From the NCBI RefSeq assembly GCF_013409935.1, contig NZ_JACCCO010000001.1:2356001-2420000 (forward strand): DNA of 64,000 nucleotides, read 5' to 3'. The notes beneath the pieces were generated by a model that was not told the origin of the DNA, ran no database searches, and saw nothing but the letters and a program-made list of their open reading frames with translations. Position numbers and translations under genes: made by a program. Numbering within the stretch: the first letter of the stretch is position 1; every line of letters starts with the position of its first letter. Source of the DNA: Streptosporangium sandarakinum (GTDB taxonomy: Bacteria; Actinomycetota; Actinomycetes; Streptosporangiales; Streptosporangiaceae). This document shows positions 48,229 through 57,339 of this stretch, piece by piece.

Positions 48229-49308
48229 TCACGCCTGCCACTTGAGCCGCGCGAAACCGGGCTTGATGACGCCGTTGATCAGCGCGAGACGCTCGTCGAA
48301 CGGCAGGAACGCCGACTTCATGGCGTTGATCGTGAACCACTGCAGGTCGTCCCAGCCGTAGCCGAACGCCTCCGACAGCTTGGCGAACTCCTGCGAGACG
48401 CTGGTGCCGCTCATCAGCCGGTTGTCGGTGTTGACGGTGACCCGGAAGTTCAGCCTCCGCAGCAGGCCGATCGGGTGCTCGGCGATGGACGGCGCCGCGC
48501 CGGTCTGCAGGTTGGAGGTCGGGCACATCTCCAGCGGGATGCGCTTGTCGCGGACGTAGGCGGCGAGCCGGCCGAGCTTGGCCTCGCCGTCGCCCGTCAC
48601 CGTGACGTCGTCGATGATCCGCACCCCGTGGCCGAGGCGGTCGGCGCCGCACCACTGGATCGCCTGCCAGATCGACGGCAGCCCGAACGCCTCGCCGGCG
48701 TGGATGGTGAAGTGGGCGTTCTCCCGCTGGAGGTACTCGAAGGCGTCGAGGTGCCGGGTCGGGGGGTAGCCCGCCTCGGCACCGGCGATGTCGAAGCCCG
48801 CCACGCCGACGTCGCGGTAGCGGACCGCGAGCTCGGCGATCTCCATGGACCTGGCCTGGTGGCGCATCGCGGTGAGCAGGGTGCCCACCCGGATGTCACG
48901 GCCCTCGGAGCCGATCCTGAAGCCCTCCAGTACGGCCTCGATGACCTCCTCCAGGCTGAGCCCGGCGGAGGTGTGCTGCTCGGGGGCGTAGCGCACCTCG
49001 GCGTAGACGACGCCGTCGGCCGCGAGGTCCTCGGCGCACTCGGCGGCGACGCGGACCAGCGCCTCGCGCGTCTGCATGACACCGACGGTGTGGTCGAAGG
49101 TCTCCAGGTAGCGCTCCAGCGAGCCGGAGTCGGACGCCTCGCGGAACCAGGTCCGCAGTTCCTCCGGATCGGTCGTGGGCAGCCGGTCGTAGCCCGTCTC
49201 GCGGGCGAGTTCCACGATGGTCTCCGGCCGCAGACCACCGTCGAGGTGATCGTGGAGCAACACCTTCGGAGCCCGGCGGATCTCCTCAAGGGTGGGTAGC
49301 TGACTCAT
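48229..49308 (-). CDS. add: Adenosine deaminase
   Basis: A 359-aa zinc enzyme converting adenosine to inosine. Zinc ligands are in LLHDHLDGG, the His of [10 protein letters not shown] and the Asp of [12 protein letters not shown]. The catalytic Glu is in HAGE and the His in RLGHGVRI. The TDN form, in place of the TDD of many homologues, is usual in actinobacterial enzymes. The product inosine feeds the purine nucleoside phosphorylase encoded at 43055. Confidence 0.93.
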   Translation of the reverse strand: MSQLPTLEEIRRAPKVLLHDHLDGGLRPETIVELARETGYDRLPTTDPEELRTWFREASDSGSLERYLETFDHTVGVMQTREALVRVAAECAEDLAADGVVYAEVRYAPEQHTSAGLSLEEVIEAVLEGFRIGSEGRDIRVGTLLTAMRHQARSMEIAELAVRYRDVGVAGFDIAGAEAGYPPTRHLDAFEYLQRENAHFTIHAGEAFGLPSIWQAIQWCGADRLGHGVRIIDDVTVTGDGEAKLGRLAAYVRDKRIPLEMCPTSNLQTGAAPSIAEHPIGLLRRLNFRVTVNTDNRLMSGTSVSQEFAKLSEAFGYGWDDLQWFTINAMKSAFLPFDERLALINGVIKPGFARLKWQA

Positions 49309-49461
49309 CTCGCCATCTTACGTCGCAGGTCGGAACGGAAATCTTGCAGGCGGATCGATCCCGCCCGCCGGAAGGCCCGGCGGGGACCCCTCCCACGTGG
49401 GAGGAGCCGCGGGGCCGTGGACACGAAAGGAGGCGCCGCGCGGCACCGCCCGGGGCCGGGC

Positions 49462-49815
49462 CTACTCCTCGCGCCCGGCGCCCTCGGGCGAGAAGGCGGG
49501 CAGGCAGACCGCGACGTACTCGGCGCCCTCGGGGCCGCTGCTGTAGCGGATCTTCTCCCCCGGATCGCTCACGAACGCCTGCCCGGCGCCTACCTCGGTC
49601 GTGCCCCCGGCGTGCTCGACGATGACGGTGCCCCTGAGGACCAGCGTGTACTCGGTGAACTCCGGCGTCTGGGCCGGCTCCTCCCACCCCGCCGGGGCCT
49701 TCATGTGGGCGATCGAGACGGTCTCGTCACCGCTGTTGACCCGGCCGACGTACTCGTCGATCACCTTGCCGCCGGGGACCGGGATCCGCGTCGCGCTGTC
49801 GATTCTGCGTACCAT
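49462..49815 (-). CDS. Small cupin-domain protein
   Basis: A 117-aa single-domain beta-barrel protein. The cupin motifs are present in reduced form: EYTLVLRGTVIVEHAGG and GQAFVSDPGEKIRYSS, with few of the usual metal-binding His residues. A cytoplasmic role in binding a small ligand is likely, but nothing identifies it. Confidence 0.75.
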   Translation of the reverse strand: MVRRIDSATRIPVPGGKVIDEYVGRVNSGDETVSIAHMKAPAGWEEPAQTPEFTEYTLVLRGTVIVEHAGGTTEVGAGQAFVSDPGEKIRYSSGPEGAEYVAVCLPAFSPEGAGREE

Positions 49816-49915
49816 CCGACCAGTTTGTCACTTTCCCGGCCGCGGACCAGCCGTGAATCGGGCGGGAATCGGCCGGAACCGGCCGGGGAGCGGCCGGGGA
49901 GCGGCCGGGGAGCGG

Positions 49916-50560
49916 TCAGTGGGCGACGTCGATAACCAGCCGGTTCGGGCTCCGCTGCTCCGTCACCCGGAATCCCGCCCGGTGGTCCAGGACGATGCCG
50001 ACGCCCACCACGCCCTCGAAGTCGCCGGTCTTGACCACGTTCTGCACGTTGCCCAGCCCGGCCTGGAAGATCGGCCCGCCCGTCCAGGTGGGTTTCCCGG
50101 AGCCGCCGTGCGCCGCGGCCGGCCGCATCCTGACCTCCAGGTAGGCCCCGCCGGTGGCGTCGATCGGGTCGCCCGACCCCTCCTGGACCAGCTTGGGCAC
50201 CCAGCGCACGGTGTACCCCGGCAGGGCGCCCTTCACGTCGATCACCACGCGGTCGAACCCGTCGTGCTCGGCGAACCGCGCGCCGGTGACGATCGGCGAC
50301 TCGTCGAGGTCGCGCTCGACCTCGATCTCCCGGGTGCCGGTCGGGGGTTTCCGCCCCGGCCGCGCGGCGGATGTGGCGGCCGGGGAGGACGGCGGCGCGG
50401 CGGGGGCCGAGGAGGCGCCCGGCGCCCCGGGGGCGTCCGAGGTCGCCGTGGCGGCCGGCGGGTCGGCCGGCGTGAAACCGGTGTCCCGCGCGGCGGCGCC
50501 GCAGCCGGCGGCCGGCAGGCCGAGAAGGACGAGGGTGAGGGCGACGCGGATGCGCTTCAT
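49916..50560 (-). CDS. Lipoprotein with AMIN-like domain
   Basis: A 214-aa protein. The signal peptide ends in a lipobox (LVLLGLPAAGCGAA). A Pro/Ala/Ser-rich tether (about 30-75) leads to a beta-sandwich domain (GARFAEHDGFDRVVIDVKG, YLEVRMRP, FRVTEQRSPNRLVIDV). The paired VVIDV and LVIDV strands resemble AMIN domains that bind cell-wall glycans. Probably a surface-anchored wall-binding protein. Confidence 0.8.
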   Translation of the reverse strand: MKRIRVALTLVLLGLPAAGCGAAARDTGFTPADPPAATATSDAPGAPGASSAPAAPPSSPAATSAARPGRKPPTGTREIEVERDLDESPIVTGARFAEHDGFDRVVIDVKGALPGYTVRWVPKLVQEGSGDPIDATGGAYLEVRMRPAAAHGGSGKPTWTGGPIFQAGLGNVQNVVKTGDFEGVVGVGIVLDHRAGFRVTEQRSPNRLVIDVAH

Positions 50561-50679
50561 GGTGGGCCTCCTACGTCTTAGATGCCCCGGGAGCGGGGGC
50601 GGTTCACCCCGTGGACGGCACCGGCCACCGCGCCGCTTCGATCATCGCAGGTCAGACGGGGGAAAGCGCCGGAACCACG

Positions 50680-52119
50680 TCAGACGGTCTCCAGCACCCT
50701 GTCGTCCGGCGTCCCGCCGTCCGCCGCGGGGACGGCCGTACGGGCACGGCGGAGGCCGGTGAGCGCGACCACCAGCCCGGTCAGCCCGAGGATCGCCGAG
50801 ACGGTGATCGCCGCGCGGAAGCCGTCGAGCGGGTCGGCGCTCGTGTTCGAGGTGAGCACGGCCGTCACGACGGCCAGCACGACCGCCCCGCCGACCTGCC
50901 CGGAGGTGTTGAGCAGGCCGGAGGCCAGCCCCTGCTCGTCGTCGGCGACACCGTTGGTCGCCTGGATGTTCAGCGACGGGAAGGACAGCGCGAAGGCGAT
51001 GCCCAGCAGGACCATGCCGGGGATGACCAGCGTGACCAGGTCCGGGTCCGCGTTCACCCGGAGGAAGAAGGCGTAGCCGCCGGCCAGCGCGGCCGAGCCG
51101 ATGACGATCAGCCGGGCGGTGCCGAACCGGTCGGCCAGGTCGCCCATCTTGGTGGAGGTCACCGCCACCAGCAGCCCGGCGGGCAGGAACGCCAGCGCGG
51201 TCGCCAGGGCCGACCAGTGCAGGAAGTTCTGGAAGTACTGCATGGCCACGAACTGGAAGCCGACGTAGGAGCCGAACAGGATGACCAGGCCGAGGTTGGC
51301 CCGGACGATCGGGCCGGACCGCAGGATGCCGAGCCGTACCAGCGGGTGCCTGACCCGCCGCTCGGTGACCACGAACGCGACCAGCAGCGCCACCACCCCG
51401 GCCAGCGAGCCGACGGTGCGGACCGAGCCCCAGCCGGCCTCGGGGGCCTGGACCACGGTGAACACCAGCAGCAGCATGGAGGCGGTGATGGTGACGGCGC
51501 CGATGAGGTCGTGGCCGCCCTCGGCCCGCTCCTCTTCGCGCCGGGGCAGGAACCGCAGTGCCGCGACCAGCGCGATGACGGCGACGGGGACCGGCATGAG
51601 GAACGTCCAGCGCCAGCCGAGCTGGGTCAGGAAGCCCGAGATGACCAGGCCCAGGGAGAAGCCGCTGGCGCCCGCGGCGGTGAAGACGCTGAGGGCCCGG
51701 TTGCGGGACGGGCCCTCGGCGAAGGTCGTGGTGATGATGGACAGCGCTGCGGGGGCGGTGAAGGCGGCGCTGACGCCCTTGACGAACCGGGCGGCGATCA
51801 GCAGGGTCCCGTCGCTGACCACGCCACCGAGGAGCGAGGCCACCGCGAAGACGGCCAGCGCGGCCAGGAAGACCCGGCGCCGGCCGAGCAGGTCGGCGGT
51901 GCGGCCGCCCAGCAGGAGCAGCCCTCCGTAGCCGAGCACGTAGCCGCTGACCACCCACTGCAGGGCGGAGGTGGAAAGGCCCAGGTCGGCCTGGATGGAC
52001 GGCAGGGCCACGCCGACCATCGACACGTCGAGGGCGTCGAGGAACACCACGGCGGAGAGCACCGTGAGCGCGGCCCAAAGGCTCGCGTCCCAGCGTTCGT
52101 CGGGGGAGGAATGGATCAT
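50680..52119 (-). CDS. MFS drug efflux transporter (DHA2-like)
   Basis: A 479-aa transporter from the ATG at 52119. Motif C-like AGASGFSLGLVISGFLTQLG and LGGRTADLLGRRRVFLAAL (motif A) are clear; DALDVSMVGVALPSIQADLG is the DHA2 helix-1 pattern. About 14 membrane helices are expected. The gene is divergent from a MarR regulator, with two operator-like repeats between them, a common arrangement for inducible multidrug efflux. Confidence 0.9.
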   Translation of the reverse strand: MIHSSPDERWDASLWAALTVLSAVVFLDALDVSMVGVALPSIQADLGLSTSALQWVVSGYVLGYGGLLLLGGRTADLLGRRRVFLAALAVFAVASLLGGVVSDGTLLIAARFVKGVSAAFTAPAALSIITTTFAEGPSRNRALSVFTAAGASGFSLGLVISGFLTQLGWRWTFLMPVPVAVIALVAALRFLPRREEERAEGGHDLIGAVTITASMLLLVFTVVQAPEAGWGSVRTVGSLAGVVALLVAFVVTERRVRHPLVRLGILRSGPIVRANLGLVILFGSYVGFQFVAMQYFQNFLHWSALATALAFLPAGLLVAVTSTKMGDLADRFGTARLIVIGSAALAGGYAFFLRVNADPDLVTLVIPGMVLLGIAFALSFPSLNIQATNGVADDEQGLASGLLNTSGQVGGAVVLAVVTAVLTSNTSADPLDGFRAAITVSAILGLTGLVVALTGLRRARTAVPAADGGTPDDRVLETV

Positions 52120-52141
52120 GCCGCATACTTTTCCATGCAGA

Positions 52142-52184
52142 TGCATCTAATGCAAACGAATTTAATTCTTGTGCATTAAATGTT
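52142..52184. promoter_or_regulatory. MarR-type operators in the MFS/marR divergent promoter
   Basis: TGCATCTAATGCA (52142-52154) and TGCATTAAATGTT (52172-52184) are related dyads 30 bp apart. They lie in a strongly AT-rich stretch that must also hold both promoters. MarR proteins typically bind such short AT-rich palindromes. Confidence 0.65.
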
Positions 52185-52205
52185 CACACATGGTACGATC
52201 CGCGC

Positions 52206-52601
52206 ATGAGCGAGGAGTCCCTGGTCGGCGCCTGGCGCGAGGTGCTGGCCAAGCACGCCACGACCTCCTGCGTGCTGGAGCGCGAGCTCTCCGAGCGGCA
52301 CGGGCTCGGCATGAGCGAGTTCGAGGTCCTGGAGCGCATGGTCGAGGGCGGCCGGGAGAAGTACCGCGTCCAGGAGGTGGCCGACGCGGTCCACCTCAGC
52401 CAGAGCGCCTGCTCGCGGCTCATCGCGCGCCTGGAGAAGGCCGGGCTGGTGCGCCGCGGGATGTGCGAGGCCGACCGGCGGGGCGTCTTCGTCCTCATCA
52501 CCGACGAGGGCCGCGCCCGCCACGCCGAGGCCAGGCCCACCCACCGCGCCGTCCTGGCGGAGGTCTTCTCCCCCGCGGAACGTCTCACCTCCCCCGCCTG
52601 A
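52206..52601 (+). CDS. MarR family transcriptional regulator
   Basis: A 131-aa winged-helix protein. The recognition region is YRVQEVADAVHLSQSACSRL and the wing contains CEADRRGVFVLITDEGR. Divergent from the MFS transporter with operators in between, so it probably represses both genes until a small ligand binds. No clear ribosome binding site precedes the ATG at 52206. Confidence 0.9.
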   Translation: MSEESLVGAWREVLAKHATTSCVLERELSERHGLGMSEFEVLERMVEGGREKYRVQEVADAVHLSQSACSRLIARLEKAGLVRRGMCEADRRGVFVLITDEGRARHAEARPTHRAVLAEVFSPAERLTSPA

Positions 52602-52734
52602 GCCGCCCGGCGCGCTTCCGCGCCGTCCCGCGCCGTCCCGCGCACCTCCGAACCGGCCCGCACGCCTTCGAGCCATCCCGCACGCCCGCCGGCCCCCGGG
52701 CCCGGCGCGCCGGCGGATTCGGCTTCGCCCCGCC

Positions 52735-52759
52735 CAATATCCTGTCTCTCAAGATATTG
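52735..52759. promoter_or_regulatory. PadR-type operator
   Basis: CAATATC (52735-52741) and GATATTG (52753-52759) are exact reverse complements separated by 11 bases, 8 bp upstream of the PadR start codon, in an AT-rich island. Likely site of autorepression. Confidence 0.65.
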
Positions 52760-52766
52760 TGGGAAC

Positions 52767-53105
52767 ATGAGCCCGCGAACGATGACGGAACCCGCGTTCC
52801 TCGTCCTCACCGCCCTCGTCGACGAGCCCCGCCACGGCTACGGCATCGTCCAGGAGGTCGAGAGGCTGTCCGGGGGGCGGGTCGAGCTGAAGATCGGCAC
52901 GCTGTACGGCGTGCTGGACCGGCTGGCCGCCGACGAACTGGTGGCCCTGGACCGCGAGGAGGCCGAGCGGGGGCGGCTGCGCCGCTACTACCGCCTCACC
53001 GAACCCGGCGCCCGCGCCCTGGAGGCCGAGGCCGTACGGCTGGCCGGGAACGTCGAGGCCGCCCGTACCCGGTTAAGCGCCCGGCACGCGGGAGGCATGG
53101 CGTGA
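52767..53105 (+). CDS. PadR family transcriptional regulator
   Basis: A 112-aa protein. EPAFLVLTALVDEPRHGYGI is the PadR N-terminus; LKIGTLYGVLDRLAADELV is the recognition helix and wing, followed by RRYYRLTEPGARAL. It overlaps or directly precedes the membrane protein gene, the usual PadR plus membrane-partner pair. Confidence 0.9.
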   Translation: MSPRTMTEPAFLVLTALVDEPRHGYGIVQEVERLSGGRVELKIGTLYGVLDRLAADELVALDREEAERGRLRRYYRLTEPGARALEAEAVRLAGNVEAARTRLSARHAGGMA

Positions 53106-53170
53106 GCGAGCGCGACGAGCGAACCGGCGAGCACGGCGGCCCCGCGCACGCGACCGGCGAAGGAGAAGGC

Positions 53171-54283
53171 GTGAACGAGTACAGCGGCCTGCTCGAAGAG
53201 CGTTACCGCCGCGTGCTGCGGCTGCTGCCCGCCTCCTACCGCGCCGAGCGCGAGGAGGAGATGGTCGACGCCTTCCTGGAGGGTTCGGGCGGCCTGACCG
53301 ACGCCGACGACCCCCGGCCGCGCTGGCCGGAGATCGCCAGCGTCGCCGCCCTGGCCGTGCGGGTGCGCCTCGGCGCGGGCGGCGCGGGGCCGCGGCAGCT
53401 CGTCCGGGGCGAGGCGGTCCGCCTGACGGCCGTGCTGGGCCTCGCCTTCTTCGCGATGAGGAGCTGCGACTGGCTCATCGACCTGCTGAGGTCGTACGGG
53501 GTCTTCGGCACGCCGCCCGCCGCCCCCGTCTCACCGGAGGACCCCGGGACGGCGGAGCGGGTCCGCGACATCGTCGGGTTGTTCGGCGCGCTGCTGCCGA
53601 TCGCGGCCCTCGTCGCGCTCGTCCGGGGCCGTCCTCGCGTCGCGAAGGTCACGGCACTGATCTCCGTGGCCCTGGCGCCGCTCTCCGCGGTCCTGTACTA
53701 CGGCCCCGGCCTCCAGGCACCGAGCGCCGCGTTCTGGGACATGTTCGCCCAGACCACGGCTCCGCACCTCCTGCTGCTCCTCGTCCCCATGCTGGCGCTC
53801 CTGTCCGGGTTCCACCGCGACGCGCCGCGGACGCCGTCCTGGTGGCCGGTCCTGTGGGCGCTGCCCGCCGCGGCGGTGCTCAACCTCGCCTTCAACGCCC
53901 TGGCCCCGATCGCGCTGGCCGCGCAGACCGACTTCCGGGTCTGGTCGTGGATCTGGCCGTGGTGGGGCGAGCCGGGGCTGGCCTGCCTGGCGCTCCTGGT
54001 CACGAGCCTGATCCGCGCCGTGATGTGGCTGAGGGGCGACGCGGGCAGGAACCCCGCCTGGCCGCTGGCACTGGCGGCGCTGTCCGTGCCGGTGGCGCTC
54101 GTCCGCCTCCTCGACCTGGTCACCGGGCCCGACCCGGCCACCGCCACGATGATGGCGGTGGACATCGGCCAGCTCGCCGCGGTCACGCTGTGCGGCCTGG
54201 TGTCCGCCGTCCTGGCCGCCCGTTCGATGCCCGCCCCGCCGCCCGCGGCCGCTCAGGCCGCCCCGCCGGAGAGCGCGGCCTGA
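53171..54283 (+). CDS. Multi-pass membrane protein paired with PadR
   Basis: A 370-aa protein. The GTG at 53171 has AAGGAG 5 bases upstream and gives the typical start NEYSGLLEERYRRVLRLLPA; a GTG at 53102 overlapping padR is the alternative. The soluble N-terminus (RVLRLLPASYRAEREEEMVD) is a conserved pattern of PadR-associated membrane proteins, followed by about eight membrane helices. Function unknown. Confidence 0.82.
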   Translation: MNEYSGLLEERYRRVLRLLPASYRAEREEEMVDAFLEGSGGLTDADDPRPRWPEIASVAALAVRVRLGAGGAGPRQLVRGEAVRLTAVLGLAFFAMRSCDWLIDLLRSYGVFGTPPAAPVSPEDPGTAERVRDIVGLFGALLPIAALVALVRGRPRVAKVTALISVALAPLSAVLYYGPGLQAPSAAFWDMFAQTTAPHLLLLLVPMLALLSGFHRDAPRTPSWWPVLWALPAAAVLNLAFNALAPIALAAQTDFRVWSWIWPWWGEPGLACLALLVTSLIRAVMWLRGDAGRNPAWPLALAALSVPVALVRLLDLVTGPDPATATMMAVDIGQLAAVTLCGLVSAVLAARSMPAPPPAAAQAAPPESAA

Positions 54284-54341
54284 GCACACCGACGCCCGCG
54301 GTCCGGCGGCGAGCCGGACGGCGGGCGTCGGGTGACCGGTC

Positions 54342-55622
54342 TCAGGCGGTGACGCGGTCGATGACCAGCGGGAGCAGGCCCGGGTCGGCGGTCTCGCCGA
54401 CCGTGTAGGCGCCCTCCAGCGCCGCCAGCGCCCGCTCGAAGCGGGAGGCGTCGTCGGCGTGCAGGGTCATCAGCGGCTGCCCCTCGCGGACCTCGTCGCC
54501 CGGCTTGGCGTGCAGCGTGATGCCCGCGCCGAAGGACACCGGGTCCTCCTTGCGCTCCCGGCCCGCGCCGAGCCGCCAGGCGGCCAGGCCCACGCCGTAG
54601 GCGTCCAGCGTGGCGAGCACGCCGGAGGCGGGGGCGAGGACCTGCGTGGTCTCGGCGGCGACGGGCATCGGGGCGTCGGGGTCGCCGCCCTGGGCGCTGA
54701 TCATCCGCCGCCAGACGTCCATCGCCGAGCCGTCCCGCAGCGCGTCCGCGGGGTCCTTGCCGCCGGCCAGGCCCGCGGCGTCGAGCATCTCGCGGGCCAG
54801 CCGTACGGTCAGCTCGACCACGTCGGCGGGGCCGCCGCCGGCGAGGACCTCGACGGACTCGGTGACCTCCAGCGCGTTGCCCACGGCCAGGCCCAGCGGG
54901 CGGTCCATGGCGGTGAGCAGCGCGACCGTGGTGACCCCGGCGTCGGTGCCCAGCTCGACCATGGTGGTCGCCAGCTCGCGGGCCCGCTCGGGGGTCTTCA
55001 TGAACGCGCCGGAGCCGACCTTGACGTCCAGCACCAGCGCGCCGGTGCCCTCGGCGATCTTCTTCGACATGATCGAGGAGGCGATCAGCGGGATCGCCTC
55101 GACGGTGCCGGTGACGTCGCGCAGCGCGTAGAGCTTCTTGTCGGCCGGGGCCAGTCCCTCGCCCGCCGCGCAGATGACCGCGCCGGCCTCGCCGAGCACG
55201 TCGAGCATCTCGGCGTTGGACAGCGAGGCCCGCCAGCCCGGGATGGACTCCAGCTTGTCCAGCGTGCCGCCGGTGTGGCCGAGGCCGCGGCCGGACAGCT
55301 GGGGCACGTAGCCGCCGCACGCGGCGACCAGCGGGGCCAGCGGCAGCGTGATCTTGTCGCCCACGCCGCCGGTGGAGTGCTTGTCGGTGGTACGGCCGGG
55401 CAGCGCCGACCAGTCCATCCGGTTCCCCGAGCGGATCATCGCGGCGGTCCACTCGGCGATCTCCCGCCGGGTCATGCCGTTGAGCAGGATCGCCATCGCC
55501 AGGGCGGACATCTGCTCGTCGGCGACGACGCCCCGGGTGTAGGCGTCGATCACCCAGTCGATCTGCGCGGTGGACAGCTCGCGGCCGTCCCTCTTGGTGA
55601 CGATGACGTCGATGGCGTCCAC
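54342..55622 (-). CDS. deoA: Thymidine/pyrimidine nucleoside phosphorylase
   Basis: A 426-aa enzyme from the GTG at 55622. IVTKRDGRELSTAQIDWVID is the N-terminus. KHSTGGVGDKITLPLAP is the phosphate-binding signature and SGRGLGHTGGTLDKLESIPG the thymidine-phosphorylase motif. The C-terminal PYNP domain ends with a lipoyl-like segment. It splits thymidine or deoxyuridine to base and deoxyribose 1-phosphate. Two bases separate it from the cytidine deaminase gene, which supplies its uridine-type substrate. Confidence 0.93.
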   Translation of the reverse strand: MDAIDVIVTKRDGRELSTAQIDWVIDAYTRGVVADEQMSALAMAILLNGMTRREIAEWTAAMIRSGNRMDWSALPGRTTDKHSTGGVGDKITLPLAPLVAACGGYVPQLSGRGLGHTGGTLDKLESIPGWRASLSNAEMLDVLGEAGAVICAAGEGLAPADKKLYALRDVTGTVEAIPLIASSIMSKKIAEGTGALVLDVKVGSGAFMKTPERARELATTMVELGTDAGVTTVALLTAMDRPLGLAVGNALEVTESVEVLAGGGPADVVELTVRLAREMLDAAGLAGGKDPADALRDGSAMDVWRRMISAQGGDPDAPMPVAAETTQVLAPASGVLATLDAYGVGLAAWRLGAGRERKEDPVSFGAGITLHAKPGDEVREGQPLMTLHADDASRFERALAALEGAYTVGETADPGLLPLVIDRVTA

Positions 55623-55624
55623 GG

Positions 55625-56065
55625 TCAGTCCCCCCGGCTGAGGTTGTCGGGCCCGAAGGCGTACGGCAGGATCTCCGCCATCGGCTTCGGACCGTCCACG
55701 GTCTCCACGAGCAGCTCGCCGCCGCCGAACTCGTACAGCAACTGGCGGCACCGGCCGCACGGCATGAGCAGCTCCTCGTGCCCGTCGACGCAGGTGAAGG
55801 CGACGAGCCGGCCGCCGCCGCCCGCCTGCAGCGCCGACACCAGGCCGCACTCGGCGCACAGGCCGACGCCGTAGGAGGCGTTCTCGACGTTGCAGCCGGA
55901 CACGATCCGCCCGTCGTCCACCAGGGCGGCGGCGCCGACCGGGAACTTGGAGTAGGGCGCGTACGCGTTGGTCATGGCCTGCACCGCCGCGGTCTTCAGC
56001 GCCGCCCAGTCGATGCCCGTCTCGTCGGCCTTGCCCATGGAGGATCCCCCAGATGTCGTGGTCAC
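55625..56065 (-). CDS. cdd: Cytidine deaminase
   Basis: A 146-aa zinc enzyme. YAPYSKFPVGAAAL, GCNVENASYGVGLCAECGLV (catalytic Glu and first Cys) and MPCGRCRQLLYEF (the two further zinc Cys) are intact. The GTG at 56065 overlaps the permease stop by 4 bases; the ATG at 56038 is an alternative. It converts cytidine or deoxycytidine to uridine forms for the next enzyme. Confidence 0.93.
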   Translation of the reverse strand: MTTTSGGSSMGKADETGIDWAALKTAAVQAMTNAYAPYSKFPVGAAALVDDGRIVSGCNVENASYGVGLCAECGLVSALQAGGGGRLVAFTCVDGHEELLMPCGRCRQLLYEFGGGELLVETVDGPKPMAEILPYAFGPDNLSRGD

Positions 56066-57339
56066 TTCGCCTGTCCCCTGCGGTACGGCACGCCGTTCGC
56101 GGCCGGCGGGCGCAGGCGCTGCGCCGCCAGTGACAGCACCAGCAACGTGGTGATGTGCGGGGTGACCGAGGTGAACTGCGCCGCGATCGTGTCGGTCAGC
56201 GCGAACACGGCGAACACCGCGACCGCGGCGACGGCGGTGATCAGCGCCGCCCGGGTGCGGTGCTGCCGGACGAGCTGGTAGACCGCCAGGCCGGCGATCA
56301 GGATCGCGACGAGCAGCAGCAGCGCGTGCACCGACTCGCCGCCCCGGCGGAGCTGGAGCGCGTCGGTGTAGCCGAACAGCGCCGCGCCGGCCGCCAGGCC
56401 GCCCGGACGCCAGTTACCGAAGATCATCGCGGCGAGGCCGATGAAGCCGCGGCCGCCGCTCTGTCCCTCACGGTAGGCGCTGGCGGCCACCAGCGACAGG
56501 AACGCCCCGCCGAGGCCGGCGAGGGCGCCGGAGACGACCACCGCGACGTACTTGTAGTAGTACACGTTGACGCCCAGCGACTCCGCCGCCACCGGACGCT
56601 CGCCGCAGGCGCGCAGCCGCAGGCCGAAGGCCGTCCGCCACAGGACGTAGAACGTCAGCGGGACGAGCAGGATCGCCAGGATGGTGAACAGCGAGACGTT
56701 CGTGGTCAGGCCGCGCAGGATGCCCGCCAGGTCCGACAGCAGGAACCACTGCTTGGACTCCAGCGAGGTCAGCGCGTCGGAGACCCCGGGCAGGCTGACG
56801 GTCCCCGGCTTGGGAACCGGCGGCGACTGCGTGTCGCCGCCGCCGGGCATCTCGGCGAAGGTGATCTTGGACAGGAACTGGGTGACGCCACCGCCCAGGA
56901 TGGTGATCGCCACACCGGAGATGATGTGGTCGACCCCGAACGTCACGGTCGCGATCGCGTGCAGCAGGCCGCCCAGGGCGCCGCCGACCGCGCCGGCCAC
57001 CACGCCCGCCCAGGGGTTGGCGAAGTGGATCGCGCCCCAGGCTCCGCACCAGGTGCCCATGATCATCATGCCTTCGAGGCCGATGTTGACCACGCCGGCC
57101 CGCTCGGACCACAGGCCGCCGAGTCCCGCCAGGCCGATCGGCACGGCCAGCGCGACCGCCGCGTTGACCGCTCCGGCCGAGGTGAGGTCGCCCGCGCCGG
57201 TGAGGACGCGGACGACCGACAGCAGGACGACCAGGGCGCCGAGGCCGAGCAGCAGGAGCCGCCAGGTCAGCCGGAACTTTCCGGTCCCGCCCGGCTCCTG
57301 GACCCGCCCCTTCTCGACGGTGAGGGCACCTTCGCTCAT
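56062..57339 (-). CDS. Nucleoside ABC transporter permease (BMP type, second subunit)
   Basis: A 425-aa membrane protein of the BPD_transp_2 family. LGGLWSERAGVVNIGLEGMM is the signature of purine/nucleoside permeases. A loop of about 60 residues near the middle (GGGDTQSPPVPKPGTVSLPG) is longer than usual. Around ten membrane helices. Its ATG overlaps the partner permease stop. Confidence 0.9.
   Translation of the reverse strand: MSEGALTVEKGRVQEPGGTGKFRLTWRLLLLGLGALVVLLSVVRVLTGAGDLTSAGAVNAAVALAVPIGLAGLGGLWSERAGVVNIGLEGMMIMGTWCGAWGAIHFANPWAGVVAGAVGGALGGLLHAIATVTFGVDHIISGVAITILGGGVTQFLSKITFAEMPGGGDTQSPPVPKPGTVSLPGVSDALTSLESKQWFLLSDLAGILRGLTTNVSLFTILAILLVPLTFYVLWRTAFGLRLRACGERPVAAESLGVNVYYYKYVAVVVSGALAGLGGAFLSLVAASAYREGQSGGRGFIGLAAMIFGNWRPGGLAAGAALFGYTDALQLRRGGESVHALLLLVAILIAGLAVYQLVRQHRTRAALITAVAAVAVFAVFALTDTIAAQFTSVTPHITTLLVLSLAAQRLRPPAANGVPYRRGQAK

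Noticed and set aside
52602-52734. Tandem repeats of GCGCCGTCCC and similar
   Set aside because: Short and irregular, in very GC-rich sequence; not distinguishable from compositional bias.
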